A stretch of DNA of 64,000 bases, from the NCBI GenBank assembly GCA_947311845.1, contig CAMZMU010000027.1, positions 48,894,094-48,958,093 on the forward strand, read 5' to 3'. This document shows positions 38,201 to 52,058 of the stretch, piece by piece (the stretch's first letter is position 1; the number at the start of each line of letters is the position of its first letter). The DNA comes from Poa pratensis. Lineage: Eukaryota > Streptophyta > Magnoliopsida > Poales > Poaceae. The notes under the pieces were generated by a model. It was not told where the DNA came from, did no database searches, and saw nothing but the letters and a program-made list of their open reading frames with translations. The position numbers and the translations under genes are program-made.

Positions 38201-41200
38201 ATGGCATATCAGTGCAGTAACTCCATGTCTGTTAATGAAGCTAGGAACTAAACATTGGCGGCAGTCTAGTTGTATCTGCTCTGGAGGAGTCATTAGGAAC
38301 CAGCAGATCAAAAATACAAGAGATGTACAAAACTTATGGTGATCTTGGTAAGGCTAAAAGTTAAAAGTAGCATCATTATTGTTTCATATTGGTAGTTTGG
38401 AGGAAATAGTTACTGCATGGTGTAATTTTTCATGGTCGTGTTTTTGTGTACGAGTGCATTTGGCCTGCTCGTGAAAAGGTCCAACATCAATGTGTAGCTT
38501 CACGCACTTGTTATTATTTTTTACTCCCTCTGTCTGGAAATACAAGGCGTATTTCGTTTGGTCAAGACAAGGCTTTGACCAACAATTAATCTGTCAATGT
38601 CTGGTTTACTTGATACAAAATCACAACAATAGTGCTTTTTAACATGAATAGATTCTACTTTTGTAGTGGCAATTGATTGATATTAACTTCTATTTATTCA
38701 TCATCTATGTTACGCCAGATGGTCCATGTATAAAAGCTATTAATGTTCCAAACACATTTTTGTGTGGATTATAGTATATATAGTATTACTAGTTGTTCTG
38801 TAATTTGTAGGTGATGTTGCTCAAGAGTGCCGTCAAAATCAAACACTGCTTGCTCCTCCTCGTCCACTCTCAATTAAGGATGTATATTCCACACTTCGAA
38901 AACTAAGGTATTACAAGATTACTTAGAAAAAAAATCTTGTTAATTCATCTTACCTGTTTAAATCTATTTTGTGATAATGCTTGTCCACCTTTCATTTTTA
39001 CTGTATATTACATGCTACAACTTATTAATGCCACTTTCCTGAATATATATTTTTGTAACACATACAATTCTTTCCTGTCTGACTGCCGAATTGGGTGCCA
39101 CCTCATCATGCAGGTGCAAGTTGTAGTAATAATGGATAAGGTAGGCCGAGTCAGTATTCAAGTTGGTGACTTGACTGTTGAGTCTCACTTTATTAAACTA
39201 AGATTTTAGTCTTCCATGCAGAATCAAAACTTTAGGCTTCTATGCAGTTTGTCACCTGTTCAGCCAATGTTTATTAGCTTTCCAGTAACTATCATGAATC
39301 ATGCCCCTACTCCCTAATCACTGAGTGAATAGACTGTTGCACTACCGTAGAGTGGTTTAGGTCTAGCCACTGTGGCGGGACTTGCAGCCATCCTAGCCAT
39401 AATGGTATGGTTTTGCAAAGAAAAAGATCATACAGTGGATGAAATATCGTTTGCTTGAGGTTTTTAAAAAGAACATGTCAAACTGGTAATCATTATTGAT
39501 CTTTAGACCATATAGGTCTAGATTTTCGGGCCACTAGGATATTCATGCCTTTTAAGATTTTGACTGTTTGCTTTCTTCAGTATTGTGGATCAGTGATACA
39601 GAGTAAAATTGTCCACCTGCATCTCTAATAGAATTCTATGAATCTTTCGAAATGTTGCCCAATATATTAATTACTCAAGAGTTGCTATATATAGATGGCT
39701 AAGGTTCAACCTGAACTACTTTTAATCCGGACTATAACTCCTTCTGTATGGTTACTATCATGTCTGCTATCTGTTTGCAATATAATTTTTGATGATTATA
39801 CTATCAATGGTATTAATTATTAAGATGACGTGCATGTCATATAGCATCAGTGCCATATTGTCAAAGTTCCATAGAAATTTAGTATCCTAGCAACTGATAA
39901 CAGGTCACAGTGGATTGCATCATTCAGTTTTAGTTCAATATTTCTATTTTCTTTATGCTAGTAGTGAGCAAATCATCAAATTTTTAGATATTCTGTCTTT
40001 ATCTCATGCAATGGTCTCACTGTTTCTTTCCATGATAAATAGGTAATTTTAAAATTAACAATTGTTATACTTCACTTGATATCATTTATTGCTGGAGAGA
40101 ATTCTGTAAATGATAATATATTTTATTTCATCAGTTTGTTATTTTTTTAGTGCAATATCCGGTGGTGGGAGTGCTGGAAGGAGAAAAATTCTTGTATTGC
40201 ATCTTATTCGGTCTTGCAGAGAAATGGAAATGAAATTTGTTGTTAGAACACTGGTGAGACATCCTTCCTTTCTGCCTGAAATTTAAAAAATTTGTATTTG
40301 AGGCTGCATTGCACGGAGTGACTGCAGATTATACTTCTATTTTGTGGTTTTGGTCTTTTGTGCTTATATGTATTTTCTAATTCATCCTTCTCAATTTGGC
40401 AATTTGTTCAATCATGTCACACCGATGGACAGCTTCCATCCATTTCCACACTTGTTAAATCCTAATATCCATTTTCAGGAATGCATTTAGCAAAAATTGT
40501 AGCTCAGTTTCATTATGCATTTTGTTGTTCTTACTATCTCTGTTCATGCTTCCAAGTCTTTGTGAACTAAATATGTAAATGGTCCCAACTTATCAGGATT
40601 AGTATGGCAATAACTAATGATTGTTTGATTTTTTTTCCCTTTTGTTTATACCATCCCCTTTTTCATGTGCATGGGTGTGTTTTACTAACAGATTCGTAAC
40701 TTGCGTATTGGCGCTATGATGAAGACAATTTTACCTGCTCTTGCCTCTGTTTTTGAGTCGAGCGACTAGTCGAGACTAGTCGACGACTAGTCGATGAGTC
40801 GAAATATAAAGTCGACTCACAATCTCGACTCGACTATTTGGTTGAGTCGAACGACTCAGTCGACTAGTCTCGACTACTCCAGATTTTTGAGTCGAATGTG
40901 ACTTAAAGTTGGCCCCACCTGTCATGTTTTGGCCAATATTGCTTGCCCAGTTCCCGTGAAACCTAGATGCCCCAATTTTCCTTTCCCCCCCGAGCCAAAA
41001 CAGTTCATGGAAAAGAGGAAGGCCTTGGACACTGTATGGAGATGCCCAGGTTTGTATTATAGACTATTAATAAGTATATAGTTATATACAATTATACATA
41101 TAATATGGCAATTTTATAATACCTATTGCTAAACGACTCATGTCGACTAGTCTACCATGAGTCTTGACTAGTCAAGAGTCGCTACCCCTGAACGACTCGT

Positions 41201-44200
41201 CGATTCGTCGACTCGAAAACCTTGGCTCTTGCACATGCTGTTGTTCTTCATGGAAAATATGCAACAAATCACGTGGTATCCTTGGAGGGCGTAAAATCAC
41301 AATTGCAGGTTTGTTTTATTAAGTCATGCCTGTTCTTTTGTTCTACAAATGATTTGTGTTGAGGGTTTGAGCATTGCTCATATGCCCCATAAGTTGGGCA
41401 AATGTGGCTTAAACTTAGTATCTATGGGCCATACGCTTGTCTTCAGGCATATACGTGGGACAGGTGCAAGGTGCTTCACTGCGCAGGATGCCCAAATTTA
41501 CTCACGCTCTTATTAGTAGTAATTAATTTTGGTATTAGATGTGATCTGGCTAATAGTAGGCACACAACCATAGAACCATTACTCCAATATCATATTTTCC
41601 TTTGAAGCTAACTTGGTTTATAGCAATTGCTACACCGGTGAAGCATCTAACCATCTACTGTAATGCAAAGCATGTCTAGATCAACATTTCCCAGGTTTCC
41701 ATGGAACCTTCTGTCAATTCTAGGCATGTACTTGGAGGGCACGTAGGTATATACGGGTGAGGTGGTGGTAGCCGAAAAAAAGAATATTGCAATATCTGCA
41801 TCAAAACATTTTAAGCATCGGTCCCTCGATGAAGCAACAATTCTACAAGATAAGTATGTTATGCCTCGTAAGTGGTAAGGAAAAAAACTGGCCCGTTTTG
41901 CTAAACACCTATATAAGTTATCTTCAGGGAAAATTCAGTTACTGTCTTCAAAGCTTGTTGGTCAAAGCCCAATAGTTATGAAAAACACTCAGGCTTGATT
42001 GCATATTTCATATTAATTAGCACAAGGCCCATAAATTCTTAGGCACGGCCCTGCTTGTCTCCAAAGCCACCTAAAAGATCTCAGTTTTATTCATTTTCTG
42101 CTCGAATCTGAATTTCTTACCACATAGAGTGAAAATTATTTAATGGCACCTCCATTCTCTTGTTGACTACAAAGCTGCGGAAGTTTGTCCCTTGCTACAA
42201 ATTATTTTGGTGAAAATGGAGAGAACTTAATATTAATAGCCGGGTCCAATACTTTATGTTTCTTATTCTTCTGAGAATTTCTATACCTCCAGAGAAAACA
42301 TGGATTCTCCACTTCACACAATTATCATATAATGATTTGATATTTTACTCATTTTTCTGAACCAAGAATGCTTTCTTCCTCCTCTTTGAGCAGAGCCTTT
42401 CAACTGAAGTTGCCGAGGCATACAATGTCATTCCTAACATGGTGAGTAATCATTAATGAACTTATTTAATTTGATATGTGTATGATATCCTAGCTGTTGT
42501 TACCTTTTCGTTAAATGTGCTGAATAGCTAATGTAAATTGCTAGAAACTTATACACTTCGCAAATGAGCTCTTGTGAGTTTATCAAGAGAACACTTTTAA
42601 CCTTCTTAGCACATTATAATTTTTATAATAATTGAAGTACAAGATGTAATGTTAAATTCTCTTCATTGTGCAATAAACTTCTAAAATGGTAATTGTGCGG
42701 TGTCTATAACTAACTAACGGCATTGCCTTCTTATGAATGTCCCTTAGCCAATAAATGTGCTTACGGAAAATGATGCAAGTGATGGCTAGAAACTTCAAAA
42801 GGCACTAGAAAGATTAAGATTTTGTGAACTTCTTTTGGCAAATAATGTTATATACACTCAACTCAATCAAACTGAAACATGACGATTCTTACTTCAAGAG
42901 AGAGAAGGTTACCTTTTGCTGACATTTTTCTGAAGGAACTTCTGCTGACCTTATTTGTCAGGATTTGCTCGTTCCCTCTCTTCTGCGAGAAGGCTCTACA
43001 TTTGCAGCTTCGTCCCTAGAAATGGTACCTGGCACACCTATACCACCTATGCTTGCAAGGTGTGTGCATGTTTGATGCTGTTTCCAATACAAATTTTTTG
43101 GCTGACTTATTTTCTGTTGAATTGATGGTTTCGTTTTTTTTTCAGAATTACTAATGGGGTCACTCAAGCGCTGAAGTTGTTTCATGGTAGAGCATTTACT
43201 TGTGAGTACAAGTGAGTTTGTTGCTCTCACATGTCAAAAAGGAAAAAGAGTTTGTTGCTCTCTCAGAGATTAATTCTTTGGAAACCTGCTTTCATGGCTA
43301 TATGGTAGTCGTTTTTGCTGTACATTAATTTAGTCATGAATTGCCAAGTATAACACATCGTATCTAGCTACACTGGGTTTAGGCTTGTTAACCGAACAAC
43401 CAAAATTACCAAGTACCACCGTCTTCAAGCATAAGCATGGGCTTTTTTTGAAAGATCATGAGAACTCTCGAGCCTGGACAAGGCACTTAGGGAGGAATAC
43501 CTCGTATTGTTTTGACAGTTCGTGAGTTTGCATAGTTCATAGGATCCGTTATCTGAAGAAAACAGAAATCTGGGTCTGCAATTGCAATTAGAAGTTACAA
43601 GGTTAACCACACAGTGAAGATCCTGTGACTGTTTTTCTAGTTTTTAAAGAAAACTAGTTATCATAGCCCTTAGACATGAGCTACTTTCTAGTTTCTGAAG
43701 AAAACTAGTTTATCATGAGCCCTTAGACATGGCATGCATAACTTATTTTAGAATAACTTCCCTTTACTTCCAGGTATGACGGTCAGCGTGCCCAGATTCA
43801 CAGATTAACTGATGGATCTGTGCAAATATTCTCAAGGCAAATGAAAGATTCGACTTCCCGGTTTCCTGATTTAGTAAACATTATCAAAGAGCTGTGCAGC
43901 TCTGAGGATGCTAGCTTTATACTGGATACCGAAGTAAGTTTGATTCACGAGGAAGAACTATCTATTTATTATGTTTAAAGTAGACCATTTCTTAATTTTT
44001 AATTGTTTTTGTTATACTTGTTCCTTCAAATCAAGGTTGTGGGAGTAGATAGGAATAGAGGAAACAAGCTGATGTCATTCCAAGAACTGTCTTCAAGAGA
44101 AAGAGGGAGCAAGCACTCCTCCATTGCAATTCAAAACATAAAGGTGCTATGATTATTCTGCGATTTCACTGAGTTTTTTTTGTTGAGATGACACTGAGTT

Positions 44201-47200
44201 TAATTACTGCTTTGGGCTCATCAACATTTTGTTTTTTGTAGCACCTTTACTTGATTAATGCCTATACTGTATAATTTTGCGAAGAGGTAGTACTATGATT
44301 TTTTTCTAATTAATTATTACCTCCGTCCCAATTTATAAGACGTTTTGTTATGCCAAAATAGACTACCAAAACATCTTATAAATTGATACAGAGGTAGTAT
44401 AATTCAGAACTTTAATATAATGAGTCTTAGCTCCTAGTCGGCTCTCTCAAGTTCCGTAGAGTGATCATTTATCTAGGATGGTTGTGACATTTTGTACATG
44501 GAAGGCTGGGTGCTTAAGTTAGGGTCAACAAATTCATATCATGTTAGAACATGTGCACCTGCAGAACAATCATGCAACAATATGATCGAATTGGCCCTGC
44601 CTAAAGAGGACAAAAGATTCAACTTAGTTTTTATTAATGCAACTACAATCACTTGTCCATTTTGTACAACTCACATTTAATTATATTTTTGCATGACTTT
44701 TGCAGGTTCACATATTCTAACATTATTGATGCACATCTGTGATTGTTTTGAGAAATTTTCGGGACACATAACACAAGTACCTAAACTCTAAATCAAGCAA
44801 CCACCCTTGCCTGCTCATTTGCTTATACCACCATTTATCACCACAATCAAATATCTAGGTAGCAAATTGCACGTCTGCCATAGGTATTTCCAAAGTTTCG
44901 CTAATATGTATTTCCTTTTATTTGTGAGCACTAATATGTATTACCTTTTCTATATTATGTTATGTTCAGTTTTCTGCATGTCTGCTACCCCCCTTTTGAG
45001 CTCGACATATAGTACCATGTGTGTTCAAGCAAAGGTTTATTTGATCTTACCCGGTTGTGAGACGGGACGTGAAGTCAACCAAGTACATGTGATGTGTGTT
45101 CATAGTGTCCCCGCACCTTCCTACTAGCTGAGTATGGATGCTGAAGTTAGCTGGAGTGTGGGGCGAGTGCGTGTAGATGGAACTCCTATTTACCGCATTT
45201 TTTCTTGCACTTCCAACTTGAAGAGGAAGAAGCATCTCTCTTTGCATCTTCAATAGATAGGAAAAAGGATCTTGACCTTCGACCAAAGAAAGGGAGAGCA
45301 TATAGTCAGTGAGACGGTGAAAGTATCTTTTTATGCTTTGAACAAATAATGTATTTTTGTACTTCTTGTGTTTGGATTCTTCTGCATACTTAATTATTTA
45401 ACAATCACAGCAAGCTCATTCCATTTTTTTAAATCCACCTTATTACTATTATTAGTAATCTCAAAGCTGATACTATCACAACCACTTTGCAGGTTGACAT
45501 CTGTGTGTTTGTTTTTGATATCATGTTCTGCAATGGACAAAGGTAATATTAGGGAGCACTTCGGCAGTTATAGAATTCCATATTTTTTGAAGGGAATATT
45601 TTTGTTCCTGTATTTGTGTGGATCCTTGGAAAGTCTTCTTTTGTAAAAAGTATGTTTTGTCGATGGATCATCCCTATCCTGTAGACCTGTAGCCAGGAAG
45701 AATCTGTTATGATTGTTAGCAGTGTCCAACATATCGGTTGAGAGATCTATTGCCCATTGCTTTATTCAGATTTAGTTTGTCTGTTTCGCACTTTGATACT
45801 GTGGTCTAGTGCTTTTATTTTATCAGCGATGTAGTGATATGTAGAAAATCATAATTTCTTAGACAATGGATGATTCATAAAGCTTAATCAGTTTGCTCAC
45901 CGTTTCATGTCACATGGGTTGCGGAATGGAAGTGTTATACGTATGGTGTAACAGCTGTAGCTGTACACGACGCGGGAACAAGGGAGAAGGCATACAATGG
46001 GAATACGTAATCGATATGGGAAGACGATGGGAGAGACATCGGTAGGAGGCATGAATGAAATGAGCAAATTGAATTCCGTCCTCTAGTTTCTGTCTCGCTT
46101 GTGTCTGCTCACTCTCTATTTCCTCCCCTTGCATCTTGCTGTTCTATATCCAGTATAGTTACATATGGTTTATTGTTGAGTAAATTGTAGCTTAGAGTTT
46201 GGATCACATATTCATACCACATTTAATTAGCTTAAATTGTCATGATATACTAGTGTGTCACTTGTGGCTAGCCCAGGCGCCCAGCTTGAGTTGGTAGAGT
46301 GAAGTGGCCTCCATAAGGCAGCTGACAGGTCGGCCCATGTGACTGAACCGGCTCATGTTTTTTAATATCTGGTCTGGTCCAATCCTATGGTCATAATATC
46401 TGTGGTTTGATTTGTAGTGCAAGTTGCAACAGTGGTAAAAAAAAATGCAAAGTGCAATTGTGTGGAGAAAAGCCAAGACACAACAAATGGACCCTTGATT
46501 GTTTTATGCAAAATAGCAGGATTTTAACTGTATTTTTCTGCAGGCTATTGGATTACCCACTTCGTCAAAGAAGAAAGTGTATGTTCCAGTACCATCTTGT
46601 AAATTTGTATAAGCAGTACAACATTGAGTAATGCCTCGTCCTGAAACTCTTCCTGCATTTTGCCTTGCAGACATCCATGACTTTTTCCAGGAGAAGTCAG
46701 GATACTTTGAGCTAGCTCAGCAGCTAATTGTGAGTTTCACCCTTAAACGAAACACCTCCATTTTATAGATGTATTAGGTTGTCAGGACTCGAGGGGAAAT
46801 AGTGCAAGGATTCAAGGACACGCCCAAAGCCTGGACTAATAGAAAACACATCCAAAGTCTGAGTCTTGATATGAGCTGGATGACATGCACTTCCCGCCTG
46901 TCTTTCTCAATTGTAGTTGTAGAAACAAACTGCTTGCTTTTTCAGCCGATGGCAATTTTTTTTGAAACTCTGACAGTATCAGTTCATGCTAGCTAATTTA
47001 CTGTTACCACCATTGCTGCCTTTCCTGCACATACTACGACAGAAAGACACTGCAGCTCCAATTTAATATTGTTTATATGTTATTTCATATGTTTCCTTCT
47101 TGTTACACTACTCTGAATGAAACACATCTTTGCATCCCGCAATGTAGTACTTCATCAACTTTGCTAGTCTGCTACGCAATGGAGAACCTACACACAATAA

Positions 47201-48961
47201 CATTTGGCTAATCCTGGGTGGTGGGGGTTGCATATGGAATGCTATAGTACACTGGTTGCTGATGGATGTTACATTTTCAGGTTGATGCTTCAACATAGCA
47301 TGGCAGTTGGTCATAGCATAGCATACCAAAGCAACATATTAGTACTTAATTTTCAATAATATGGGATTTTCATTTTTGAAGGAAATATGAAAAATTCTAG
47401 TCCATTTTATTTGAAGCCAGCTGGTGGAATTGTACATCAACTCCTCCACCAAAGTGAGCTAGGGTAACATAGGATACTCACTCTTGTTGAAATTGCAAGA
47501 TCTTGAGTACCCTTTGTAGTACACGATCTTTCTTTCCGTGCTTGTTTGCTTAGAATATATTCATGCATGCTTGTAACTGCAGATGAATCAATGTCTACTA
47601 CGTAGGTTGAAGAAGGTGAGGCATCTATAGATAATTCTAGCACTTTACACAGAATGAGCAGCTTTTTTGAAAAAGCATGCCAGTCTTCTTGTGAGGGTAT
47701 AATGTTGAAGACTCTAGATATTGATGCTGGATACTCTGCTTCCAAGCGCTGTGATTCGTGGTTAAAGGTGTGAACTGATGTTGTGTACTGAAGAAGTGTT
47801 TACCTTTAATGTTTCATTTTATTTTTCTCAAACATCCTGCACCATGTTTGCAGGTGAAGCGTGACTATGTGGAAGGTCTAGGTGATAGCCTCGACTTAGT
47901 TCCAATCGGCGCATGGTATGGAAATGGACGGAAAGCTGGATGGTAGGTCTCCTGTTTCCCTGTGCATGTTGTCGCCACCCCGCCGTAAAAAAAGTGTGAT
48001 TCAATTTGTTTTTACAGGCACAGCCCTTTTCTGATGGCATGCTACAACCCTGAATCTGAAGAATTTCAAAGCGTCTGCCGTGTTATGTCTGGTTTCTCAG
48101 ATGATTTCTATAAAGAGGTATCTTTGAATTGTTATTTCAGCCCTTTTCATGTCGTGTCACACTTGTCTCTAGTAGCCTTGCATCTTCAAGAACATCATAT
48201 GCCAACAGTTATTTACACGCTTGAATGTGAATTTTGTTGCTTCGACAAACTGAAACTATACAAGAATGAAGTTGGCTAACATATAATAGTGAAAGTTGCA
48301 TATACCGGAATGATTATGTAGCGATATGCAGGATGCTATGTACACCTGCCAGAGGCTGAATCTGGCGAATCTCTAGTGAAATGCTGGTGAAGGGATAAAT
48401 TCTGTTGGTTTATTGTTTCAATTTTAACGTAAATTGTATCCATAATCAAAATTCTTTGTATGCTGTTATTAAGCCTTCCATGTCTGGCTTGTGATGTTGG
48501 AAATTTTATCTGCAGATGAAGGAGTTTTATTCCGATGAAAGGATACTGCCGAAGAAACCTGTTTATTATAAAACAGACGAGCAGCCTGAGTTGTGGTTCA
48601 GTGCTGAGCAAGTTTGGGAGATCCGAGGTGCAGGTAAATGTGAAACCCCTCTTTGAGCATCTTCTTATGCCACATTGGCTGGCTTACCCCGCCCGACCTT
48701 GCAGAAAAATATGGAGCTAACTGACATAGGTTTTCCAATTTATTTTTCTTGGCAGACCTTACATTATCCCCTGTCCATCACGCGGCCATCGGTATTGTCC
48801 ATCCATCGCGTGGGATCTCAGTGAGGATGCCGAGGTACATACGCTCTGTTGCAGATCGGAGCCCGGAGGATTGTAGCATGGCTGCGGATGTTGCTTGCAT
48901 GTTCAAAGCTCAGACGAGGAAGATGGAAGTTAGCGGAGATGGCCCGGTTAAAAGTCACTAG
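35225..48961 (+). CDS. LIG6: DNA ligase 6: SNM1/PSO2 nuclease fused to ATP-dependent DNA ligase, exon 7 interrupted
   Basis: Plant-specific repair enzyme of the nucleus. Exon 1 encodes a metallo-beta-lactamase/beta-CASP fold (metal motif HFHSDH, later PYSEHSSYDEL), a helical UBA/CUE-like segment, a PIP-box-like QPAITNYF near residue 600 and a second UBA-like segment. The ligase half has nucleotidyl Lys in EYKYDGQR, then FVFDIMFCNG, SCEGIMLK and SWLKVKRDY. Exons: 35225-37463, 37539-37656, 37773-37854, 38245-38347, 38811-38907, 40151-40253, 40692-41308, 42394-42441, 42962-43059, 43146-43211, 43774-43933, 44036-44143, 45493-45542, 46544-46578, 46671-46729, 47606-47767, 47854-47942, 48018-48117, 48516-48633 and 48756-48961. 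Without the exon 7 insertion these give 1389 residues, like Arabidopsis LIG6. With it, a stop follows after about ten codons. An upstream in-frame ATG at 35123 would add 34 residues. Confidence 0.93.
38524..38700. mobile_element. Degenerate Stowaway-like element in ligase intron 4
   Basis: The left end ACTCCCTCTGTCTGGAAATA is typical of the family, but I could not find a matching right end, so the boundary is approximate. Confidence 0.4.
40745..41224. mobile_element. hAT-type non-autonomous element inside ligase exon 7
   Basis: 480 bp flanked by a perfect 8-bp duplication GCTCTTGC (40737-40744 and 41225-41232), the length made by hAT transposases. The ends are imperfectly inverted: CTCTGTTTTTGAGTCGA at left and, inverted from the right, CAAGGTTTTCGAGTCGA. 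Both subterminal regions are packed with GACTAGTC, GTCGAC and GAGTCG words, likely transposase-binding repeats. The centre is unique and AT-rich with no coding capacity. It splits the codons for the conserved ILPALA and HAVVLHG stretch. Confidence 0.9.
43635..43731. repeat. 51-bp tandem duplication in ligase intron 10
   Basis: CTAGTTTTTAAAGAAAACTA at 43637 recurs in slightly changed form at 43688, followed in both by CCCTTAGACATG. Confidence 0.85.
44320..44394. mobile_element. Small Stowaway MITE in ligase intron 12
   Basis: 75 bp. CCTCCGTCCCAATTTATAAG pairs with the inverse CTTATAAATTGATACAGAGG; TA lies on both sides. Nearly the whole element is inverted repeat. Confidence 0.88.
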
Positions 48962-51540
48962 TCACGATCTTCATAGTTGCCTTACCGTGCGTTTTGTTGC
49001 CTTTTCACCTTTTGCATGTACCACCGTGTAAATAGTAAACTGTGCCCTACAGTTCATTCTGTGCGATTCCGTTGTTCCAACATCCAGCTGTCGCCAAATT
49101 CATAATGCAGAACATATAGAACGTGAATGGAAATATGGAATGAATCGTACTACAGCTGCTACTTACCCTTCAAAGCAGGAGGACATCGCTGTGCATGCGC
49201 CTGGCAATAATTGTTTTCCTGTTAAGTGTGTAGCAACGATAGGCTAATGAACTACATGTTCTTTAATGACAAGAGCTGCCCAAGACAACGACCCATTTGG
49301 TTGCTTGCTTCTGACAGGCTCTCAAAGATAGGTCAACGTGCACAGGAAAAGGCCTATTATGAAGACAGCCAAGGAAAGGCCTATAATTATTGACAACAAC
49401 AAGAACAAAGCTATCAACTTGTCCAATTTTCAAAAAAAAAAAGGTATCAACTTGTCCACAACTTATCGACCAGAAAATAATAATCAAAACGAAGGAAGAG
49501 AACGGGCACTCTGTAGTCTCCATCTTTCAAAGCGTTTGTCTACGTAATGAAAGCAGCCGTCTTCTCGTGAGACTATTAGCTCACATCAAATTCAACTCAT
49601 GTGGCATGCTTAATTACTAGCATAATCAAAGGGGCGTGAAACCACCACCTTGACTTGTTGTGGTTATTAGTAATATATACTCTCTGATCCGGCCTTTAGA
49701 CTGCGGATAATTATGTCACGACAAAAGGTACAATTGATTGACTTGGAACTGAGAATTCAAAAGCTGGCAAAAGCTTGTCAGTATGGCCGAAGCTGAGGTA
49801 AAATAGCAGAAACTGCTAAGGCTAGCACAACTTGGCATGATGCAAGTATTAGAGAGTAGTAGTTTTCCTTATTCTGCTTGTGGACGGCAATGTCTTATTA
49901 ACATCCGGTAAATAACTTGTTGATCAACCTTAATGAAAAAAAACATCTTGAAAGGAAAAAAAAACTGACAAAACCCTCTCCTGATTTTTCTTTTCTTCCA
50001 AATCTAACCCTTTAGCAACACGAAAATTGGACATATACAGAGGTTGGGGGTTGTTTTGAGGGGCAGTTTTTTTTTTACGATTTTGGCCAAAATGCGGAAT
50101 CTGCTCGGATTATTTGTTTCGGCCAAAACCGTATAATAGCGGTCATTTTAAGTGCCATGGAGGATATAAGTGATCTGCTAGAGATGCTCTCAGTCAACTT
50201 GCAAGATGCATGTGCTTACCCGCAAAACAGAAAAAACTTGCATGCATGATGCACATATTTTGGTCACCCGACTATCGAATTGTCCATGTAACTTCTCAAC
50301 GTGAAAGTTTGAGTATCAATTTATGTCACAAAAATTATGTCACTGAATTCATATTCAAATAAAGTTTCTAATGAGTAGTGGTCAAAATTAAAACACACAA
50401 AACTAAGGCGCCACATGCATTGGGACGAAGAGAGTAGTAAGGTTCGAAACGTTCTTTCTAAAAAGGTATATTGTGTTCAAAGGGGAAGAGTCAATTGGCT
50501 CTAGCATGGTGACATGAGCACTTGTTTCTTCCATGGTTTTGCTTCGGCAAGAAAGAAGAAATTTTTCATTAGAAAACTCAAGAATGACACAAGGTGATTG
50601 GGTGGAGGACAATGAGCAAATTAAAACACTATCTGCTGACTATTAATTTTCACTCGCTTTTCACATCAGATATGAAGGATTTAGATTGGAGAGGGAGATA
50701 TATTTTTTTTTGGTGAATTTCTCGTGATCGCCCGAGAGGATAGAAACCCTACTGTCCTAGGGGCTGGAGCCGTATCAAATATCAACTCCATTCGAATAAA
50801 GTTCGTACTGAAATTGCACCACGCATGTAAATGTGAGCAGAAGATGAGTCTCGAGAACACACATGTGTGGTGTGTGCACTATCTCTTTCCCTACCAACCT
50901 GAAAAGGTTAAAAGCAGGGTAACACGAACAACATCTTAGCTGCACTCCAAGTGTTACTAAGCTGTCAGATAAGGACGTGCACTTAATTTGTGAAACGTAT
51001 GCATGGACGCAGTACATGTCGGATTGTCGGAATATATACATGTAGATCGATGCCAATAGTTTTGCTGAGAAAAACGTAAATACAGTAGGATGATAAAAAA
51101 TCTCCTATATACTCCGACCGGTTGTTGAGAGAGGAAGAAAATCTCGGGCCTTTAACATGCAATGGTATGGACTCCCGAGATTGGATTTGGACTATGGTCT
51201 GACTTCAGAGAGAAACTTAACCAAATTTGTTTGCGACACCCTGACTAATCCGTCGACTGTCCGCTGCGGCGTCTCTCTCAAAAGCGTCAACCCTTGATCG
51301 TTCTCCTTTAAACAAGAAGGGGATGAATTATCTTCATCTCCGCCCCCTGGCTTGCGCCTGTCGCCTAGCAGGAGGTGAATATTCCTGGGCTGCTTTGGGA
51401 CATCTGGGAAAGAGAAAGAACTCTCATCGATCATGGATGGAAAAGCAGAAGCTACCGTGCAAGCAAGCTAGGGTCAGTCGGCAACGTCGGCATCAGGTCA
51501 GGTCCTTAATGGACCTGATCCTCGTGTACTTGGTCATGAA
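48962..51540. other. Intergenic spacer after the ligase gene
   Basis: Starts with the probable ligase 3' untranslated region. No gene is supported. A segment at about 50095-50190 ends CTGCTAGAGATGCTCT, the same terminal words as the Harbinger remnant at 56673, and is probably a decayed MITE of that family. Otherwise I see only short A/T runs. Confidence 0.5.
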
Positions 51541-51736
51541 TGACACATGAATCCACCTATTCCTTTGCTATAAATCCTGTGCGTGGACGAAACCTAGCCG
51601 GCCTGGTTATGTACGCACGAGCTCAGAAAACCACAGCTAGCTAGCTTCTTTTTCAGTTGTGTATGTGAGCTGCAAACATTTTCTTGCCTCTAGCGCTTGT
51701 TTGTTTCTCTGGCGCTGGCATATATATATGCATGTG

Positions 51737-51740
<4 letters not shown>

Positions 51741-51779
<39 letters not shown>
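51741..51779. repeat. (TA)n microsatellite
   Basis: About 19 TA units without interruption. Confidence 0.97.
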
Positions 51780-51782
<3 letters not shown>

Positions 51783-51822
51783 GTTGTGTGATGTGCTAAC
51801 CGTCGAGCTGACCTAACACATG

Positions 51823-52058
51823 CATAGCTAGGGCTTGAAGGGGAAGGTCAACGATTCTGCTCGTACATCATCAATTGCGGCGAGCTGAACCTCCTTTCTT
51901 CACCTGTGGCTCATCTCGTGATGGATCCCCACATATGCATAGCTAGGGCTTGAAGGGAAGGTCAACGATTCTGCTCGTACATCATCAATTGCTGCTAGCT
52001 GAACCTCCTTTCGTCACCTGTGGACTGTGGTTCATCTCGTGATGGATCCCCACATATA
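51823..52058. repeat. Tandem duplication of about 115 bp
   Basis: Two copies run from GCATAGCTAGGGCTTGAAGG to GATGGATCCCCACATAT. They differ by a G run length, a few substitutions and a small insertion (GGACTGTGGTTC). Confidence 0.9.

Noticed and set aside
40745..41224. hAT element acting as a new intron
   Set aside because: No donor and acceptor pair near its ends would restore the frame; GT near the left end is weak and no AG lies near the right end.
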